From Chloroflexota bacterium (GTDB lineage Bacteria; Chloroflexota; UBA6077): a stretch of DNA of 13,255 nucleotides. The translations under genes and the position numbers were made by a program. Every line of letters starts with the position of its first letter. Position 1 is the first letter of the stretch. The notes beneath the pieces are model-generated. The model saw nothing but the letters and a program-made list of their open reading frames with translations, was not told where the DNA came from and did not search any database. The stretch is taken from the NCBI GenBank assembly GCA_021788565.1, contig JAJYKO010000055.1, positions 1 to 13,255 of the forward strand. The letters are read 5' to 3'. Shown one piece after another: positions 1 through 6,100 of this stretch.

Positions 1-177
1 GCCGCCATCCAGCAAGTTCAGGCGAGCTACGCCGCTGGGCAACATCTGGAAGACGGCCCCCTGCATGAACTGCACGGGATAGCCCTGGAAGGTAAATAGT
101 CGCGAGACGGGATAACCCCACGTCCTGACTCCACCCCTCTTGTTGTAGTAGTCCCTGAAGATGTCGGCCACCCGGAA
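1..177 (-). other. Start of a GYP-type C-terminal domain, cut by the window edge
   Basis: Residues 2962-3020 read FRVADIFRDYYNKRGGVRTW, then GYPVSRLF, and soon after PVQFMQGAVFQ. This matches a pattern I know from many secreted Chloroflexota proteins: FxxYWxxxGGLxxFGYPxS, then QxFExAxFE. The domain's function is not established; a cell-wall or surface attachment role has been suggested for similar LGFP-like repeats. Its presence is one reason for assigning the organism to Chloroflexota. The remainder lies outside the window. Confidence 0.65.
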
Positions 178-3100
178 GCCGGTTGCCTGGACCAGCGCCG
201 GGGTGGGAGTCGCCGTGGGCGCGCTGGTGGGAGTCGCCGTGGGCACGGCTCCAAGCGGCGCAGCCTGGGTCGCCTCCGCGCTGGTTCCGCTGGACTGGCT
301 GCTTCCCCCGCCACCACCGCTGCCACCGCTGTCTCCATTGGAGGGCGGGGTAGTAGGAACGGGGGTGGCGGACGGAACGGGGGTGGCGGACGGAACGGGA
401 GTGCCGGTGGGTTCCAGAGCCGGCGATGGCGTCGCGGATGGAGCCGGCGTGAAGGTGGCCCCTGGCACAGTCGTCGAACTGGGAACGGGCGTGTTGCTCG
501 GAACGGGCGTGCTGCTGGGTATGGGCGTGCTGCTGGGGATTGGGGAGGCGCTTGGGACGGGCGTGGTGCTGGGGACAGGGGTTGCGCTTGGGACGGGCGT
601 GGTGCTGGGGACAGGGGTTGCGCTCGCGATGGGCGTGGCCGTCGGTTGGGCGAACTGGAAGTCGAGCCGCACGGTCTGGTCAGCGGACACTGTGACGGAC
701 TGGGTCTGGGGATCGAAGCCGGTCGGCATCACCGTGACCTTCCAGGTGCGGTCGGCGTTGTTGGCACCGAGAGGGGCCTGGGACAGGGTGTAGTTGCCGC
801 TCGCGTCGGTGGTGGTGGAGCCGCCGAATTCGCTGCCCACGAACGCCCCCTCTATGGGCTGGCCGGTGGAGTCCGTGACGGTTCCCTCGATGGTGCCGAA
901 GTTGGTGGGTGGCCGGCCGAAGTCGAGGACGATGCTCGCTCCGCAGAAGACGCTCACCGTCTTCGAGTCCGCGTAGTAGCCGGACGCCGAGGCCGTGACC
1001 GTCACCTGGGAAGGGGAGTTGTCTGTCCCAACGGTGACGCCGGACAGGGTGAAATTGCCGTTCACATCGGTCGTGGTGCTCTTATAGTTGGTGCCGCTGA
1101 CAGAGACAGTGGCGCCCTGGATCGGCTGCTGGTTAGTGGCGTCGACCACGGAGCCGCTTATGGTGGCCCCCTGGCAGACGGGGATCAGGTCGATGTCCAC
1201 TGTGGTCGTCTTGTCGGCTTCGGCGAGAGCGGACACCTGTTTATTCCAGTAGCCTTTGGCCGTCGTAGTGAAGTACCAAGTCCTGGGCGCGTTGTTAGTA
1301 CCGAGAGCTATGTCCCCGCTATGGTAGCGTCCGTCGGGACCGGTCGTATAACCCACTACACCGCCGACGTAGGCTCCCGCGACTGGCCCGCGGCTCACGG
1401 CGTCGCGCACGGTTCCGGCAAACTGCCCGTAGCGCTCTTTTAGCATCCGGAGATCGAGGGTCGTCGTCTGGCCAGCGGTGAGTATCACCGACTGAGAGCT
1501 GATCGAGTAGTAGCCGCTTCGATCGGCGCTGACGTAGAAGGTCCTGCTGGTGAGGCTGCCGGTTCCGATCAGGATCGAGCTGATCTTGTAGTAGCCGGAA
1601 TCGTCCGTGTAGACGGTGCCACATCTACTGCCGCCGCAGTAGTTGGCAATAACGTCGGCACTGGACACCGGCGCGCCGCTGTCCTGGTCGTAGACATGGC
1701 CCTCCAGGACCCCGTAGTTCGACACCGGCGTGGGTGTTGGCGCCACATTCGCCAGAGTGATAGTCACTGGTACCTCGGAGCCGCAGGTCGACACTGTGAA
1801 CGGAGATGACGTCCCGCTGGAACCGTTCGGCGCGCTCCAGCCAACGTTGTAGCTCGCACTCGAGTTGTTGTAGCCAAGCAGCACTGCTGGGAACTGGAAG
1901 GAACCGTCCTGGATTGAGACAGCTGAGTACGAGGCGTAGGACTGCGAGATGCGTATCGTCATGTCGGGGATGGGATTTCCCAGGTTGTCCTGGATCTTGC
2001 CGCGTACAGTCGCGGTGCACTGGGGCACCATCGCCAAGTCGCCCACGGTCTCCTCGCCGTCTCGAACCGTCACGTACGGCGGGCTCGACTGCCAGTAGCC
2101 CTGCGCCGTGGCCTGAATCTGGTAGCGTGCCGGCTGGTTGTTGGGCTCCAGGTTGAGATCAGGCGACCGGTAGCTGCCATCCGTCAGGGTAGTTGCGTCG
2201 AATGTCTCATAGTAGCCATAGGTCCCACTGCTGACGTAATGCGACATTTTGACGTTGGCGCCCGGGACCGGGATGCCGGATGGTATGACGACGAGATAGT
2301 TGGTAGGATCGGGACTCCCGACAAAGACCGATCCCTTGATCCAGCCGTGATGAATGGGCACGGGCTGGAGATCTACCGGCGTGACCGCGTTGGCAACCGC
2401 GGTTGCATCGACACTAACGCCCCAGTAACCGGTGGGCGTTGTCCGGACGCTGTAGCTCCTGGGGGCGTTGTTGTTTCCGAGGGGCACACTTGAGATGGTG
2501 TATTTCCCCTGAGCGTCGGTCTTTGTCGATAGAGAGGTGCCGTACAGAAAGACTGATGCCCCGACGATGGGCTGGCCCGTGAGTTTATCGGTGACCACGC
2601 CTTCGAAACTGCCATTTAAGACCGGGATCAGGCCGATGTCGACAACGGTCGTCTGAACGTTGGTGGTGTGAGTGATGCTCCCGCCCGAGGCGTTCACCAC
2701 TAACTCAAAGGAGGTGCTGGTGGCCACGTCGGCCGTGGCACTCAGCGTCAGGGTCACGCTGGTAGTCGGGGTCACCGACGTCTTGGAGAAGGACGCAGTG
2801 ACTCCGGCAGGGAGTGTGCCGGTGCTGAGGGCGACCGTGCTGGAGAAGCCTCCCACCGAGGCGAGGCTGACCAGGTAGCTGGCCGAGCCGCCGGGGGGGA
2901 GCATCTGCGTGGACGGCTGAACCTGCAGGGTGAAATCCGGCGCGGCCGACGGGGTGGAGGTGGCGGTAGCGGTCGGCGTCAGGGTGGCCGTAGGCGCTGT
3001 CGTAGCCGTCGGCGCCGCTCCCACCACCACGGTGCGGGTCAGCGCCAGGGGCTGGCTGGCGGAGTCGGTGGCCGAGAGGCTCACGCTATAGGAAGCGCTG

Positions 3101-6100
3101 GAGGCATAGGCGTGGGTGGTACTGGCCCCAGCCGCCAGATCAACGGTCGTGGAGCCGTCGCCGAAGTCGAGAACCGCCGCGATGGGCGTGCCGGACGCGT
3201 CCCTCGAAAGGTTCGTGAAGGTAACCACTTCACCCGCCCCTGGAGCGGCTTTGGACAGCGCCAGGGCAGGGATCGGTGGATAGGAGAGCAGCGTCTGCGC
3301 CGAGGCGCTGGGTGGGGCGGGTGCAAGCAGTGCCAGGAGCGACCCGACTGCGTTGGACAGGATCCGGAACGGGTCGAGCAGGCCGGCAGGTGAGCTGGCA
3401 GTCTTCGTCGGCGTTGAGGTCACCGTGGGAGGTGCCGTGCGGGTTGCTATAAGCGTTGGGGCCACCGTGGCAGTTGCCGCCGCGGTTGCCGCGGCGGTCG
3501 GGAGGGCAGTCGGCGAAGATGTGGCGCTGGGCATGGGCGAGGATGTGGCACTGGCGGTCGGCGAGGACGTCGAGGTCTGGGTCGGCGTGGCGGTGCCTGT
3601 GGAGGTCTGGGTCGGCGTGGCGGTGCCTGTGGAGGTCGGTGCCCACGTAGCGGTCGCTGTTGGGCTTGGAGTGAAGGTCGCTATGGCCGTACCTGTGGGG
3701 CTTGACGCGCTGGTTCCCGTCGGTGTGGCGGTGATGGTGACTGTACCAGTCCCCGTTGGCGTGGTGGTAATGGTGACCGTCCCCGTTCCTGTCATGGTTG
3801 GGGTGGCGCTGGCCATCGGTGCCGCTGTCGTGGTGGGAGACTGGGTAGCCTGCGGCGTGCCGGTGATAGTCGGTGTCGGCGTAACCGGTACCAGCAAGAG
3901 CGGCCCGAAGGGTGACGGGCTGGGTGCCGGCGTGACGATCGCCGTCGGCGTCGGGGTGCCGGGGCCCGGGCAGTCCAGGACGTCGCCGAAATCGGCCGTC
4001 CAGTACCACTGGCTCCCCATCTCTCGGTCGATGCCGATCGCCTTCCAGTCGGGATTGAGCATGTTCTCGTTGTGGCCGTCGGTTGAGCTCTTCCAGCCGT
4101 TGATGACCTCGGCCCCGGTCGTATAGTCCAAGGCCAAGTTCTCCCCTATGTAGCCGCTGGGATAGCCCGCCTGCTGTATCCTCTGGAGCGGAGTGCTGCC
4201 GTCGGAGCCGGTGTGGCTGAAGTTGCCGGTCTTTGCCATGTCGAGAGAGTGGCGCTGGGCAGCCATGGTGAGGGTAGGCGAGACCCCCTGCAGCGGCTGG
4301 AGGCCGTTCTGCACACGATAAGCGTTGATCAGGTTGACCAGGGATTGCTCCTCCGCATCCAGCGTCACCGACGTATTGCAGGTCGTGATGGGGGTCGACG
4401 TGGCCGTGGAAGTCTGGGTCGGGGTGCCCGCGCCAAGGATGGTGAGGGTGGCCGTGGCGGTGCCGGTTGCCCCGTCCTTGTCGGAGACGGTGAGGGTCAG
4501 CGGGTAGACTCCGGGCGGCATCGTGCCCAGGCTGTTCATGTCCGCCTGGTAGTCCCCAGCGGCAGCCGTGGCCCCAAAGGTTGGGAATGCTGCGTTGGTG
4601 GAGGTCACCTGGTAGGTTAGGGCCGTCTGGTCTATCCAGCCGGGATCCCAAATCCGGTAGTAGAGAGTGAACGTCTGGCCCTGCTGAACTGTGACGGAGT
4701 CGATGCCCGCCTCCGGGGGCAGGTTGACCACCGCTACCATCTTCGACGTGGAGTTGGTGTTCCCAGCGGAGTCGGTGACCTTGAGCGTGACGGTGTAAGA
4801 GCCGTTGTCGGCGTAGATGTGGCAGCTATTGGGATCGGTAGCCGAGCAGGGCTGCGGGCGAGGGCTGGGCCCGTCGCCGAAGTCCCACTCCCACTTGACG
4901 ATATCGTTATCGGGGTCGGTGGAGCGGTCGGTGAAGGACACGACGCGCCCCTCACCCGGGGAGGCGGGACTGAAGTCGAAGCCGGCCACCGGCGGTTGGG
5001 CTACCTTGCAGTCAGGTAGCACCGGCGTTGTCGCCGGCTGCCCTTCGTAGCTGACGACGGCGGCGAAGGCATAGCCGATCGTCAGCGAGCTGGTGCCTAC
5101 CGGCATCGGCCGGTCACCAGAGGAATAGGTGGTCTTGCGCGTCAGGTCGACGCCGTTTGTGATCCAGTCGCTGGCGGTGCCGACCCGGTAGCCGTAGGTG
5201 GAGGTGAGGTCGTTCCTGGTGACGGTGCCGCAGTACTGGTAGGGCTCGAATCCGCCACCCGCTTTAGCCTTGAAGGTTATCGGGAGACCTTCGCTGCCGG
5301 CGTACTGCAGGGCGGAGCCGTCGCCGCGATCGATCAGCAGCATGTATCCGCTGGCCTCCGGGAGCTCGACCGGGGCGGTTCCTTGGGAGCTGGTGGTTTG
5401 AAGGACGTGCTGGTAAGGAAGCGCGGCCACCGATTCGAGGCCGTTGATGGTGATCCCGCCTGATAGATCTTGGGCAGAGACGCCCAGAACGGCGTAGTTC
5501 TGATAGTGGCTGGCCCAGGTGGGGTCGACCTGCCAGTATGCGGTTTGCGCGCCACCCTGAGTCGGTGAACCGCTGGGGTCCAGACTGATTGACCAGTTCT
5601 CCTTTGAGTGGTTGGCCCCTGTGCCGACGGTCTCGCTGAGCGTGAAACTCGATCCCGAGCCTGTAAGGGTGCCCTGACGGGTCAGGCCGGCGTTTGTCTG
5701 AGCGGTGTCGAGGCCGGCGGTCGAACTGTCTATGCAGTAGCCCACGGTGGCAAAGACGGCAGGGTCCTTGCAGTCCGGCATGTTAGGTGGAGGGTTCGTC
5801 CAGCGGGTGGACCCGCTCTCCGACCACGCCACCGGCGTTTCCTTCCATGTGTAGGAGATGACGAGTCTCTTGGTCGTCTCGATCTGCAGCGTGGCGTTGA
5901 GGGTGAGGCCGTTAAGGGCGGCCTGGGCGGTGACAGTGTAACTCTCGGCTGTGGTGCCGGCGGTAAAGGTCGTCATGGCCTGACCGTTGGTGTCGGTGGT
6001 GGCGGTCGTCGGTTTGAGGATTGCGCTAGTTGAGCCCGTGGGCGCCATGGCGAATGTGACCGCCTGGCCAGACATGCCAGTAGCGGTGGAGCCGGAGCCC

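Noticed and set aside
361..640. Short regularly spaced repeats considered as a CRISPR array or minisatellite
   Set aside because: Units are 18-36 bp with no unique spacers and preserve the linker reading frame; they are coding duplications.
161..793. Plus-strand open frame encoding a Val/Gly-rich repetitive protein (VGTGVALGTGV style)
   Set aside because: It is the complement of the Thr/Pro linker of the giant protease. The minus-strand frame gives coherent domains on both sides, and the plus frame has no domain or ribosome binding site.
3353..4126. Plus-strand Val/Ala/Gly-rich open frame resembling an elastin-like protein
   Set aside because: Again the complement of a Thr/Pro linker and the CAP domain coding sequence.
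3230..4651. Minus-strand 473-codon frame rich in His, Arg, Pro and Gly
   Set aside because: Out-of-frame reading of the giant protease gene. Its composition is abnormal and it crosses the CAP domain, whose real frame is clear.
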